Origin: Fluviibacter sp039805725
Lineage (GTDB): Bacteria > Pseudomonadota > Gammaproteobacteria > Burkholderiales > Rhodocyclaceae
Length of the DNA: 14,200 nucleotides
Assembly (NCBI GenBank): GCA_039805725.1
Contig: JBDLTT010000044.1
Coordinates: 1-14,200 of the forward strand
Direction of reading: 5' to 3'
Shown here: piece after piece, positions 1-8,192 of the stretch
How the letters are laid out: each line of letters starts with the position of its first letter
How positions within the stretch are numbered: the first letter of the stretch is position 1
Notes under the pieces: generated by a model
What the model saw: the letters and a program-made list of their open reading frames with translations, nothing else
What the model was told of the DNA's origin: nothing
Databases searched by the model: none
Made by a program: the position numbers and the translations under genes

Positions 1-1271
1 GTCTTGGCCGTACAACCCGGATCCAGGATACGCAGCGGCGTTGCCAAGGTCATCAGCGAGAAACACATCGCAATGCGGTGGTCATCGTAGGTTTCGATCT
101 CGGCGCAATGCAGCTGGGCCAGATTCTCCGGCGGGATCACCGTCAATGTATCGGCGGTGGTTTCCACGGTGCCGCCCAGCTTGCGCAGTTCGTTGGCCAT
201 CGCGTCGATACGATCGGTTTCTTTGACGCGCCAGCTGGCGATACCGGTGAGCCTGGTCGGGCCTTGGGCAAAGACCGCCGCAGGCACCAGTGTCATGGCC
301 GCATCGGGAATCGCCAGACAATCCTGGGTAATGCCCTTGAGCATGCCATCAGCTGGGGCGGCGGCTTCAATCCAGTTCGGCCCCATCGTGATTCGTGCGC
401 CCATCGCCGCCAGCGCATCGGCAAAGCGGATATCGCCCTGCACCGAGTCAGCCCCGACGCCCTCGACCCGCACCGGACCACCGGCCATGGCGCCCAGCGC
501 CAGGAAGTACGACGCTGATGAGGCGTCACCTTCGACATACACCACGCCCGGCGACTTGTAACGCGCGCCCGCCTGCACGGTAAATTTCTGCCAGCCGTCA
601 CGCTGCACATCGACGCCGAAGCGGCGCATGGTCGCCAGCGTGATCTCGATATACGGTTTGGAAATGAGTTCACCGACCACTTCAACGGTCACCGTGCGAT
701 TCAGCAACGGCAGCGCCATGAGCAGCCCCGTCAGAAACTGACTCGATACATTGCCTTTGACGGGCACTGTCTGCGCACCGTTATCGGCTTGTGACAGCAC
801 GCCGGGTTGAATCTGCAGCGGCGGATAACCCTCGTTGGCGAGATACGTAATATCGGCGCCCAGGTGCCGCAACGCGTCGACCAGGTCGCCAATCGGCCGC
901 TCGTGCATGCGCGGCACCCCCGACAGATGGTAGGTACCGCCGGCCAGCGCCAGCGCCGCCGTCAGCGGCCGAAACGCCGTGCCGGCATTGCCGAGAAACA
1001 ATTCGGCCGATTTGATTGGCAGCTGGCCGCCGCAACCTGCGACCTTGATGACGCCCTCACCCGCTGGCGATACGGAGACGCCGAGCAGATTAAGCGCATC
1101 AAGCATCCGATCGGTATCGTCCGACTTGAGTAGATCGCGCACCTCGGTAACGCCTTCAGCCAACGCGGCCAACAACAGAATACGGTTGGAGAGACTCTTG
1201 GAACCGGGCAAACGCACCGTGCCACGGCCAGACAGAATGGCCGGCAAATCAATAAAGGGAAGTTTGCTCAT
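1..1271 (-). CDS. aroA: 3-phosphoshikimate 1-carboxyvinyltransferase (EPSP synthase), 3' end cut by window edge
   Basis: EPSP synthase joins phosphoenolpyruvate to shikimate-3-phosphate, the sixth step of the shikimate pathway, in the cytoplasm. I translated 423 codons from the reverse strand. The N-terminal substrate-binding motif LPGSKSLSNR lies at residues 21-30, with the conserved Lys at 25. The GNAGTAFRPL motif (residues 94-103) is the class I signature associated with glyphosate-sensitive enzymes. HERPIGDLVDAL and a C-terminal DDHRIAMCFSL follow. The reading stops at ILDPGCTAK, which in family members is about 15 residues before the end, so only a short tail is missing. The ATG start lies 24 bases after the tyrA stop; no strong ribosome binding site is visible, which suggests it is translated as part of the leftward operon. 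In Pseudomonas the equivalent gene is fused to tyrA; here they are separate. Identification is very secure. Confidence 0.96.
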   Translation of the reverse strand, partial: MSKLPFIDLPAILSGRGTVRLPGSKSLSNRILLLAALAEGVTEVRDLLKSDDTDRMLDALNLLGVSVSPAGEGVIKVAGCGGQLPIKSAELFLGNAGTAFRPLTAALALAGGTYHLSGVPRMHERPIGDLVDALRHLGADITYLANEGYPPLQIQPGVLSQADNGAQTVPVKGNVSSQFLTGLLMALPLLNRTVTVEVVGELISKPYIEITLATMRRFGVDVQRDGWQKFTVQAGARYKSPGVVYVEGDASSASYFLALGAMAGGPVRVEGVGADSVQGDIRFADALAAMGARITMGPNWIEAAAPADGMLKGITQDCLAIPDAAMTLVPAAVFAQGPTRLTGIASWRVKETDRIDAMANELRKLGGTVETTADTLTVIPPENLAQLHCAEIETYDDHRIAMCFSLMTLATPLRILDPGCTAK

Positions 1272-1295
1272 CAGGGTTGCTTCAATTTAAAAGCG

Positions 1296-2156
1296 TCAGT
1301 GCGACCAATTCTGGCGCTTGTCACGGGCATTAGCGAAAATGGCTTGCAAGGCATCGCCATCGCTATTGACCAGTGCCTGGCGCAATTGCATGAGCGCAGC
1401 GTTATATCGATCGAGCTCGGATAACAATGCGGTGCGATTGGCCAGCGAGATATCGCGCCACATTTCCGGGTGACTCGCGGCGATGCGTGTGAAATCGCGG
1501 AAACCCGCTGCCGCATAATCAAACAACTGGTCAGCGTTTTGCCGCTTGGCAAATTCGTCGACCAGCACGTAGGCCAGTAGATGTGGCAGATGGCTGACGG
1601 CAGCGAATACGCGGTCGTGCGTTTCCGCATCAAGAATGCGCACATCGGCACCGCAGAGTTCCCAGGCGCGTTTCACCTTGTCGATATCCTCAGCCGAGTT
1701 CTCGAGCAGCGGCGTTAGCACCACCTTGCGGCCCTGATACAGATCCGGACGCGAGGCCGACGCGCCGCTACACTCGGCGCCGGCGATCGGGTGCCCAGGC
1801 ACAAACTGGTGAATACGGTTACCGAAGGCAGCACGCGCCGCTTCGACGACATCGCTCTTGGTGCTCCCCGCATCCGTGACGATGGTGTGATCGCCCAGAT
1901 ACGGCGCAATGCGCTGAAAAATTTCTGCCATCTGACCGACCGGCGTGGCGACCAGAATCAGATCCGCTTCGCGCACATCGGCGCCGGGGTTGATGCCCAC
2001 TTCGTCGATGATGCCCAGGTCGTAAGCTGTTTTCAGGCTTTTCGGCGTGCGCCCAAAGCCGATAATCTCGTCCACCGCGTGCGCAGCCTTGAGACCGCGT
2101 GCAAAAGAAGCGCCGATGAGCCCGACGCCGAAGATCAAGACTTTTGTGAAGTGCAT
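1296..2156 (-). CDS. tyrA: Prephenate/cyclohexadienyl (or arogenate) dehydrogenase
   Basis: This 286-residue TyrA carries out the oxidative decarboxylation that leads to tyrosine. The Rossmann nucleotide-binding motif GVGLIG is at residues 10-15. Family motifs follow: DAGSTKSD (95-102), HPIAGAE with the catalytic His at 122, and SHLPHL (188-193). It has neither a chorismate mutase domain nor an ACT domain, so it is the short monofunctional form. After the second strand of the Rossmann fold the sequence is GFGRTPKS. No acidic residue stands where NAD-specific enzymes usually have one, and an Arg is present, so I infer that NADP+ may be used. Whether the substrate is prephenate, arogenate or both cannot be read from the sequence. 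The ATG lies 12 bases after the hisC stop, and aroA follows after 24 bases. Confidence 0.94.
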   Translation of the reverse strand: MHFTKVLIFGVGLIGASFARGLKAAHAVDEIIGFGRTPKSLKTAYDLGIIDEVGINPGADVREADLILVATPVGQMAEIFQRIAPYLGDHTIVTDAGSTKSDVVEAARAAFGNRIHQFVPGHPIAGAECSGASASRPDLYQGRKVVLTPLLENSAEDIDKVKRAWELCGADVRILDAETHDRVFAAVSHLPHLLAYVLVDEFAKRQNADQLFDYAAAGFRDFTRIAASHPEMWRDISLANRTALLSELDRYNAALMQLRQALVNSDGDALQAIFANARDKRQNWSH

Positions 2157-2168
2157 GGCGCTGTCCGG

Positions 2169-3260
2169 TCAGGCAAGTGCTGCTTGAAGCGCCTGCAGGA
2201 AACGGGCGTTTTCCGCTTCGGTGCCGATTGTCACGCGCAACCAGTCGTGCATCGCATACCCGGCCAACGGACGAATGATGACGCCCTGCTTGAGTAGCTT
2301 CTGATTCACGGTCGCCGCATCCGGCACATGGAACGTAACGAAGTTGGCGTGCGACGGCAAATGCTTGAGGCCCAGCGCATCGAGGCCGGCCACAATCTGC
2401 TGCATACCATCGGCGTTGAGTTGATAACTCTGATCGAGAAACTCGGCGTCTTCCAGCGCGGCAATCGCGCCGGCCAGTGCCAGGTTGTTGCAGTTGAACG
2501 GTTGACGCACGCGGTTCATCAGGTCAGCGATGGCGGGACTGCACAGCGCAAAACCAATGCGCAGACCGGCCATGCCATAGATCTTGGAGAAGGTACGCGT
2601 GATCACCAGGTTATCGAATTCCGATAGCCATGCGGTGGTATCTACCCGCAATGCCGGCGACAGATATTCGTTATAGGCCTCGTCGAGTACGACGATCACA
2701 TCGTTCGGCAGGCTGGCGATAAAGGCCTTGAGTTCGTCGTAGGGTAAAAAGGTACCGGTCGGATTATTAGGATTGGCGATCCAGACAATGCGCGTATCGG
2801 CGCGTACCGCGGCACGCATGGCGCTGAGATCATGTGCGTAGTCTTTGGCCGGTGCGGCGATGCATTCGCCGCCCACGCCCATGGTGGCCAGCGGATACAC
2901 AGCAAAGGCGTGCGCCGAGAATACGGCCGAACGTCCCGGCGCCAGAAACACCTGGGCGATGAGTTCGAGCACATCGTTCGAACCGTTGCCTAGTACGATC
3001 TGATTCGCCGCAACACCCGCGTGTCTGGCCAATGCGGCCTTCAGTTCGAAATCGTCCGGATAACGTGCCAGACCATCAATCGCGTCCTGTACGGCAGCTC
3101 GCGCCTTCGGGCTCATGCCCAGCGGGTTTTCGTTCGAGGCGAGTTTGATGATGGAATCCACTGGCAAACCGAGCTCACGCGCCACCTCGGTAATGGGCTT
3201 GCCGGGTTGGTACGGTGCGATCTGTTTGATATTGCCCAGGGCGTGGTCGAGCAGATTCAT
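2169..3260 (-). CDS. hisC: Histidinol-phosphate aminotransferase (HisC, probably also aromatic aminotransferase)
   Basis: This is a fold-type I PLP aminotransferase of 363 residues. The motifs are SNENPLG (residues 42-48), NPNNPTGT (163-170), DEAYNEY (193-199), the PLP lysine in TFSKIYGMAG (Lys226) and LRIGF with the substrate-carboxylate Arg. HisC makes histidinol phosphate in histidine synthesis. Copies located between pheA and tyrA, as here (the hisHb of the Pseudomonas supraoperon), are thought also to transaminate aromatic keto acids; that second role is inference from context. An in-frame TTG 12 bases upstream would add four residues, but the ATG at 3258-3260 gives the usual N-terminus MNLLDHALGNIKQIAPYQPG and is preferred. 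Neither start has a clear Shine-Dalgarno sequence. It begins 16 bases after pheA. Confidence 0.94.
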   Translation of the reverse strand: MNLLDHALGNIKQIAPYQPGKPITEVARELGLPVDSIIKLASNENPLGMSPKARAAVQDAIDGLARYPDDFELKAALARHAGVAANQIVLGNGSNDVLELIAQVFLAPGRSAVFSAHAFAVYPLATMGVGGECIAAPAKDYAHDLSAMRAAVRADTRIVWIANPNNPTGTFLPYDELKAFIASLPNDVIVVLDEAYNEYLSPALRVDTTAWLSEFDNLVITRTFSKIYGMAGLRIGFALCSPAIADLMNRVRQPFNCNNLALAGAIAALEDAEFLDQSYQLNADGMQQIVAGLDALGLKHLPSHANFVTFHVPDAATVNQKLLKQGVIIRPLAGYAMHDWLRVTIGTEAENARFLQALQAALA

Positions 3261-3276
3261 AGGGTTTAACAAGCGG

Positions 3277-4386
3277 TTAGTAAACGGCCCCGGGGTACGA
3301 CCCCAGCACTTTGAGATAGGCGGCTTCGGCAGCGAGTTTTTGCAACGCGCTCTTCACTGGCTCCTCATCGACATGACCTTCGATATCGACAAAGAAGACG
3401 TATTCCCACAAGGCATGACGCGCCGGACGCGACTCCAGTCGTGTCATAGACACGCCCGCCTGCGCCAGCGGCGCTAACAATGATTGCAACGCACCCGTAC
3501 GATTGGGTGTCGAGAGAATGAGCGAGGTTTTATCCTGACCCGATGGGCCCGCGGCAAAACGACCCAGCACGATAAAGCGCGTGGTGTTATTGGGTTCGTC
3601 TTCGATATTGCTGGCCAGATGCGGCAACTGATAGCGTTCGGCCGCGGCTTCGCCGGCAATGGCGGCCCAAGCCGCATTCTCTGCAGCCAAGCGTGCCGCT
3701 TCCGCATTGCTAGCCACCGGCATGCGTGGCACGTCGGGCAGATGGCGATTGAGCCACTCGTGACATTGCGCCAGCGATTGCGCGTGCGAGACCACCTGCG
3801 AGATCTGGCTCAGGTCCGTTGAACGGCTCAGCAGGTTCTGATGAATGCGCACGACGACTTCGCCGCAGATCGTGAGCGAGGTGCCGAGCAGCAAGTCCAT
3901 GGTGCGACCGACGGCGCCCTCGGTCGAGTTTTCGACCGGCACCACGGCGTAATCGGCGTGACCGGCTTCAACATCACGGAACACATCGTCAATCGTCGAC
4001 TGCGGCAGTAGACGCACGGCATGGCCAAAATGTTTCACGGCCGCCGACTCCGAGAAGGTACCGAGCGGACCCAGGAAGGCCACGCCGATCGGTTGCTCCA
4101 GCGCCAGACAGGCCGACATGACTTCGCGAAAAAGGCGCGTAATGGTTTCGTCGGGCAGCGGCCCCTGGTTCAGTTCTTGCAGACGGCGCAGCACCTGTGC
4201 TTCGCGTTCGGGGCGGTAGATAAACCCATCGTCACCGAAACGCGCCTTGATCTCGCCGACTTCACGCGCACAGGCGGCCCGTTGATTCAACAGATCGAGC
4301 AGTGTGCCGTCGATGCCGTCGATTTTCTGGCGCACGACGGCCAGCGCTTCCTGAAGGGTCTGTCCTGCCGACTTGTCTGAACCCAT
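3277..4386 (-). CDS. pheA: Bifunctional chorismate mutase / prephenate dehydratase (P-protein)
   Basis: PheA turns chorismate into prephenate and then phenylpyruvate, the phenylalanine branch. The 369 residues divide into an AroQ-type chorismate mutase (about 11-95, with VRQKIDGIDGTLLDLLNQRA and AREVGEIK), a prephenate dehydratase domain (about 100-280, FLGPLGTFSESAA at 104-116, VPVENSTEGAVG at 149-160, and the catalytic NTTRF at 267-271), and a C-terminal ACT domain (about 286-365). The phenylalanine-binding ACT motifs GALQSLL (298-304) and ESRP (318-321) are intact, so feedback inhibition by phenylalanine is expected. A TTG 15 bases upstream also opens the frame, but the ATG at 4384-4386 has a well-placed GGGAG and is chosen. 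It starts 32 bases after serC. Confidence 0.96.
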   Translation of the reverse strand: MGSDKSAGQTLQEALAVVRQKIDGIDGTLLDLLNQRAACAREVGEIKARFGDDGFIYRPEREAQVLRRLQELNQGPLPDETITRLFREVMSACLALEQPIGVAFLGPLGTFSESAAVKHFGHAVRLLPQSTIDDVFRDVEAGHADYAVVPVENSTEGAVGRTMDLLLGTSLTICGEVVVRIHQNLLSRSTDLSQISQVVSHAQSLAQCHEWLNRHLPDVPRMPVASNAEAARLAAENAAWAAIAGEAAAERYQLPHLASNIEDEPNNTTRFIVLGRFAAGPSGQDKTSLILSTPNRTGALQSLLAPLAQAGVSMTRLESRPARHALWEYVFFVDIEGHVDEEPVKSALQKLAAEAAYLKVLGSYPGAVY

Positions 4387-4391
4387 GTCCG

Positions 4392-4396
4392 CTCCC
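4392..4396 (-). promoter_or_regulatory. Ribosome binding site that sets the pheA start
   Basis: On the reverse strand GGGAG stands five bases before the ATG of pheA. It lies downstream of the alternative TTG codon, so it can serve the ATG only. This supports the shorter 369-residue protein. Confidence 0.6.
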
Positions 4397-4418
4397 GGCA
4401 ACCAATTGTTATGCGTTA

Positions 4419-5519
4419 TTACCCGTGACGGCGCATGAAGTCGTTCATGAAGCCGACCAGCGCCTGCACACCTTCCAGCGGCATGGCGTTGTAAATCGAG
4501 GCCCGCATGCCGCCCACCAGTTTATGCCCTTTCAGCGCCAACAGACCGGCTTTTTCCGATTCTTCGAGGAAGACCGGATCCAGCGCCTTGTCTTTGAGCG
4601 TGAACGGCACGTTCATCCACGAGCGGCAATCTAGTGCCACCGGGTTGGCGTAAAAACCACCGCTACCGTCGATGGTTTGGTAGAGCAGCTCGGCCTTGGC
4701 CTGGTTCTGTTGCGCAATCGCCGGCAGACCACCCTGCTTGAGCAACCACTCGAACACCAGGCCAGCCATATAGATCGCAAAGGTCGGCGGCGTATTGAGC
4801 ATCGACGTATTCTTTTCTTCTTCGGCGTAATCCAGCAACGCCGGAATGGCTTTGGACGCTTTACCCAGCAAATCCTTGCGGATGATAACCAGCGTGACAC
4901 CAGCCGGGCCGATGTTCTTTTGCGCGCCCGCGTAGATCATGCCGTAGTCGCGCACATTCATCGGGCGCGACAGGATGTTCGACGACATATCGGCGATGAG
5001 CGGCACATCCTTCTGTACGGCACCACCGAGCTGCTTGAGGTCGAAGACTTCAACGCCGCCAATGGTTTCGTTGCTGCAGAAATGCAGGTACCTGGCCTTC
5101 GGATTCAATGTCATCGCTGCCGGATCGACCAAGCGCGTGAACGATGCATCGGCGCTGCTGCCGGCTTCGCGAATCGCATCGCCGTACAAACGCTGACCCG
5201 CCTTGACGGCCTTTTCGGACCAGGCGCCCGTCGTCAGGTAATCAGCCGAGCCGCCGTCGAGCAGGTTCATCGGAATCTGCGAAAACTGCAGGGTAGCGCC
5301 ACCCTGTAAAAACAGAATGGCGTAGTCCTCAGGGATATCCATCAGCTGGCGCAGATCGGCGACTACCTTCTCATAGATGCCCGTGTAGATCTTACCGCGA
5401 TGGCTCATCTCCATGACGCCACAACCGACACCATGCCAATCAGGCAGCTCTTCCCGTACCTGCTCCAGCACCGCCAGAGGGATCGTTGCCGGACCTGCCG
5501 AAAAATTCCACAGACGCAT
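4419..5519 (-). CDS. serC: Phosphoserine aminotransferase
   Basis: SerC (PdxF) is a PLP enzyme converting 3-phosphohydroxypyruvate to phosphoserine. It also acts on the 4-phosphoerythronate-derived keto acid in pyridoxal phosphate synthesis. The 366 residues begin with the hallmark MRLWNFSAGPATIP. Then come MEMSHRG (36-42), GGATLQF (73-79), DMSSNILSRP (177-186) and the PLP lysine in YAGAQKNIGPAG (Lys201). Length and motifs match the family. The ATG is 17 bases after the gyrA stop, with a GGGG-rich ribosome binding site about eight bases upstream. The proximity to gyrA without a terminator suggests co-transcription. SerC supplies glutamate-dependent chemistry upstream of the aromatic genes pheA, hisC, tyrA and aroA in the same unit. 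Confidence 0.97.
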   Translation of the reverse strand: MRLWNFSAGPATIPLAVLEQVREELPDWHGVGCGVMEMSHRGKIYTGIYEKVVADLRQLMDIPEDYAILFLQGGATLQFSQIPMNLLDGGSADYLTTGAWSEKAVKAGQRLYGDAIREAGSSADASFTRLVDPAAMTLNPKARYLHFCSNETIGGVEVFDLKQLGGAVQKDVPLIADMSSNILSRPMNVRDYGMIYAGAQKNIGPAGVTLVIIRKDLLGKASKAIPALLDYAEEEKNTSMLNTPPTFAIYMAGLVFEWLLKQGGLPAIAQQNQAKAELLYQTIDGSGGFYANPVALDCRSWMNVPFTLKDKALDPVFLEESEKAGLLALKGHKLVGGMRASIYNAMPLEGVQALVGFMNDFMRRHG

Positions 5520-5536
5520 GCTGTTACCCCGGATGA

Positions 5537-8095
5537 TTATTCTTCGTCGTCGGTTTCAACGATCTTTTCAAGACCGGCCAGTTTTTCGCCGTCATCCAGC
5601 GAAATGAGCGTGACGCCCTGTGTGGCGCGACCCAGTTCGCGGATCTCGTTGACACGGGTACGGATCAGCACGCCACCGGTCGTGATGAGCATGATCTCGT
5701 CGTCGTCGCTGACCAGCTTGGCGGCAACAACGCGACCGTTACGCGCGCTTTCGGCAATCGCCTTCACGCCTTGCGTGCCGCGACCGGAGTGGCGGAAGTC
5801 GGCCAGCGCCGTACGCTTACCAAAACCGTTCTCGGTAGCGACCAGCACGGTTTGTGCATCGTCTTGCGCCACGAGCAGCGACAGCACCTGTTGATCTTTC
5901 TGTAGCTTCATGCCGCGCACGCCGCGCGCCGGACGGCCCATCGGACGCACGTCTTCTTCGTCAAACCAGACGGCCTTACCGGCATCCGATACCAGCATGA
6001 TGTCGTTGCCCCCCGAGGTCAGTTGTGCGCCAATGAGGTAATCGTTTTCGTCGAGCGCCACGGCGATGATGCCGGCTTTACGCGGATTCGAGAAGTCAGA
6101 GAGCGGCGTTTTCTTCACGGTCCCCAGCGAGGTGGCCATGAAGACGTAGCGGTCTTCGGCGAATTCTTTGACCGGCAGAATGGCGTTGATCTTCTCGCCT
6201 TCTTCCAGCGGGAACATATTGACGATCGGCTTGCCGCGCGAAACACGCGAACCCTGCGGCACTTCGTACACCTTGAGCCAGTAGCAGCGGCCGCGGTTGC
6301 TGAAGCACAGGATGTAATCATGGGTGTTGGCCACGAACAGGTGTTCGACGAAATCGTCGTCTTTAATCGCGGCGGCCTGCTTGCCACGACCACCCCGACG
6401 TTGCGCGCGGTAATCGGTGAGCGGCTGGCTCTTGATGTAACCGGTGTGCGACAGCGTCACGACCATGTCTTGCGGCGCGATCAGATCTTCGACACCCAGG
6501 TCTTGTGTATGCGTCACGATTTCCGAACGACGCTTATCTTTGGTCGCGACGACAAACTGTTCGCGCACGTCGTTGAGTTCCTGACCGATGATGTCGGTAA
6601 TACGCGCCGGCTTGGCCAGAATGTCGAGCAGGTCGGCAATCTTTTCCATGACTTCGCGGTATTCGTTGACGATCTTGTCTTGCTCCAGACCGGTCAAGCG
6701 CTGCAGACGCAGTTCCAGAATCGCCTGCGCCTGCACATCGGACAAACGATAACCCTTGTCGGTCATGCCGAACTCGGGGCCAACGCCTTCCGGCCGCGAG
6801 GCTTCGGCGGCGGCACGCTTGAGCATGTCGGCGACCAGTTTGCTTTGCCAGGTGCGCGACATCAGGCCAACCTTGGCGTCCGCCGGGGTCGGCGCGGCCT
6901 TGATCAGGGCGATGATTTCATCGACGTTCGACAGCGCCACGGCCAGACCCTCGAGGATATGGCCACGATCACGCGCTTTGCGCAGCTCGAATACCGTGCG
7001 GCGTGTCACCACTTCACGGCGGTGCGCCAGGAAGCATTGCAGCATCTGCTTCAGGTTGAGCAGCCGCGGCTGGCCGTCGACCAGCGCCACCATGTTCATA
7101 CCAAAGGTGTCTTGCAGCTGCGTCATCTTGTACAGGTTGTTCAAGATGATGTCGGGGATTTCGCCACGCTTGAGCTCGATCACGACGCGCATACCGGATT
7201 TATCCGATTCGTCGCGGATTTCCGAGATGCCTTCGATCTTCTTCTCGTTGACCAGCTCGGCAATCTTTTCGAGCAGGGTGCGCTTGTTGACCTGGTACGG
7301 CAGCTCGTCAATGATGATCGACTGACGGTTGCCCGACTTGTCCAGATCTTCGAAGTGCGTCTTGCCGCGCATGACCACACGGCCACGACCGGTGCGATAA
7401 CCATCGCGCACGCCCGAAACGCCGTAAATAATGCCGGCAGTCGGAAAATCGGGTGCCGGCACGATGTCGATCAGTTGATCAATGGTCAGATCCGGATTGG
7501 CCAGCAGCGCCTGACAGGCGGCCAGCACTTCCGACAGGTTGTGCGGCGGAATGTTCGTCGCCATCCCCACGGCAATCCCCGACGAGCCGTTGATGAGCAG
7601 GTTCGGGATACGCGCCGGCAGAATCAGCGGTTCTTGTTCCGAACCATCGTAGTTTGGTCCGAAGTCGACGGTTTCTTTGTCGATATCGGCCAGCAATTCG
7701 TGGCCGATACGCGCCATACGCACTTCGGTATAACGCATCGCAGCGGCGTTATCGCCATCGACTGAACCGAAATTCCCCTGGCCGTCGACCAGCATGTAAC
7801 GCAGCGAAAAGTCCTGCGCCATACGCACGATCGTGTCATAAACCGCCGTATCGCCGTGCGGGTGATATTTACCGATGACATCGCCAACCACCCGCGCCGA
7901 TTTCTTGTATGCCTTGTTCCAGTCGTTGTTCAGTTCGTGCATGGCGAACAGCACACGACGGTGCACCGGCTTGAGGCCGTCGCGCACATCCGGGAGCGCC
8001 CGACCCACGATCACGCTCATGGCGTAATCAAGATAGGAACGACGCATCTCGTCTTCGAGGCTAATCGGGAGTGTTTCTTTGGCGAAATTGTCCAT
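5537..8095 (-). CDS. gyrA: DNA gyrase subunit A
   Basis: GyrA is the DNA-cleaving subunit of gyrase, which works with GyrB to introduce negative supercoils. From the ATG at 8093-8095 the protein has 852 residues, close to the usual size. The numbering matches E. coli over the catalytic region. The quinolone region reads KYHPHGDTAVYD with Thr83 and Asp87, and the catalytic Tyr122 is in MRYTEVRMA. A GyrA box QRRGGRG lies at 565-571 and marks the DNA-wrapping C-terminal domain, where beta-pinwheel blades follow. The tail is acidic (VETDDEE). A TTG seven codons upstream is in frame, but the ATG gives the family N-terminus MDNFAKETLPISLEDEMRRSYLDYAMSV. The gene is first in the leftward gene row and is divergent from mtaD across 97 bases. 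Confidence 0.98.
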   Translation of the reverse strand: MDNFAKETLPISLEDEMRRSYLDYAMSVIVGRALPDVRDGLKPVHRRVLFAMHELNNDWNKAYKKSARVVGDVIGKYHPHGDTAVYDTIVRMAQDFSLRYMLVDGQGNFGSVDGDNAAAMRYTEVRMARIGHELLADIDKETVDFGPNYDGSEQEPLILPARIPNLLINGSSGIAVGMATNIPPHNLSEVLAACQALLANPDLTIDQLIDIVPAPDFPTAGIIYGVSGVRDGYRTGRGRVVMRGKTHFEDLDKSGNRQSIIIDELPYQVNKRTLLEKIAELVNEKKIEGISEIRDESDKSGMRVVIELKRGEIPDIILNNLYKMTQLQDTFGMNMVALVDGQPRLLNLKQMLQCFLAHRREVVTRRTVFELRKARDRGHILEGLAVALSNVDEIIALIKAAPTPADAKVGLMSRTWQSKLVADMLKRAAAEASRPEGVGPEFGMTDKGYRLSDVQAQAILELRLQRLTGLEQDKIVNEYREVMEKIADLLDILAKPARITDIIGQELNDVREQFVVATKDKRRSEIVTHTQDLGVEDLIAPQDMVVTLSHTGYIKSQPLTDYRAQRRGGRGKQAAAIKDDDFVEHLFVANTHDYILCFSNRGRCYWLKVYEVPQGSRVSRGKPIVNMFPLEEGEKINAILPVKEFAEDRYVFMATSLGTVKKTPLSDFSNPRKAGIIAVALDENDYLIGAQLTSGGNDIMLVSDAGKAVWFDEEDVRPMGRPARGVRGMKLQKDQQVLSLLVAQDDAQTVLVATENGFGKRTALADFRHSGRGTQGVKAIAESARNGRVVAAKLVSDDDEIMLITTGGVLIRTRVNEIRELGRATQGVTLISLDDGEKLAGLEKIVETDDEE

Positions 8096-8192
8096 AACGC
8101 TTTCGTGGCAGGGCAAAAATGGTTCAGTTAAAGGCGTTTTCCGGTAAAAAACCCGCTAAAACCGGTATCCGGAAAAATTGTTCAAGTTTAAC
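8096..8192. promoter_or_regulatory. Divergent gyrA/mtaD intergenic region with an 8-bp inverted repeat
   Basis: These 97 bases must hold the gyrA promoter and probably the mtaD promoter. An exact inverted repeat is visible: TTTTCCGG at 8137-8144 and CCGGAAAA at 8169-8176. A further CCGGT/ACCGG pair is nested inside (8141-8145, 8161-8165). I could not find a convincing -35/-10 pair for either gene. A leftward TTGAAC (8180-8185) is a possible -35 but lacks a good -10. The repeat may be a regulator site or chance; its role is unknown. Confidence 0.4.

Noticed and set aside
6023..7765. A 580-residue open frame on the plus strand opposite gyrA
   Set aside because: It lies entirely antisense to gyrA, whose protein is unmistakable. 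The frame is open only because of GC-rich codon structure, and the product shows no recognisable domain.
7832..7861. GyrA Thr83 as a quinolone resistance mutation
   Set aside because: Ser is found in E. coli, but Thr at 83 is the natural residue in Pseudomonas aeruginosa and Burkholderia, and Asp87 is intact. It does not by itself show resistance.
8178..8192. Upstream TTG start for mtaD, and likewise TTG starts for hisC (3272), pheA (4401) and gyrA (8116)
   Set aside because: Each adds a few residues not typical of the family, while a nearby ATG gives the expected N-terminus; for pheA the ribosome binding site lies between the two codons and supports the ATG.
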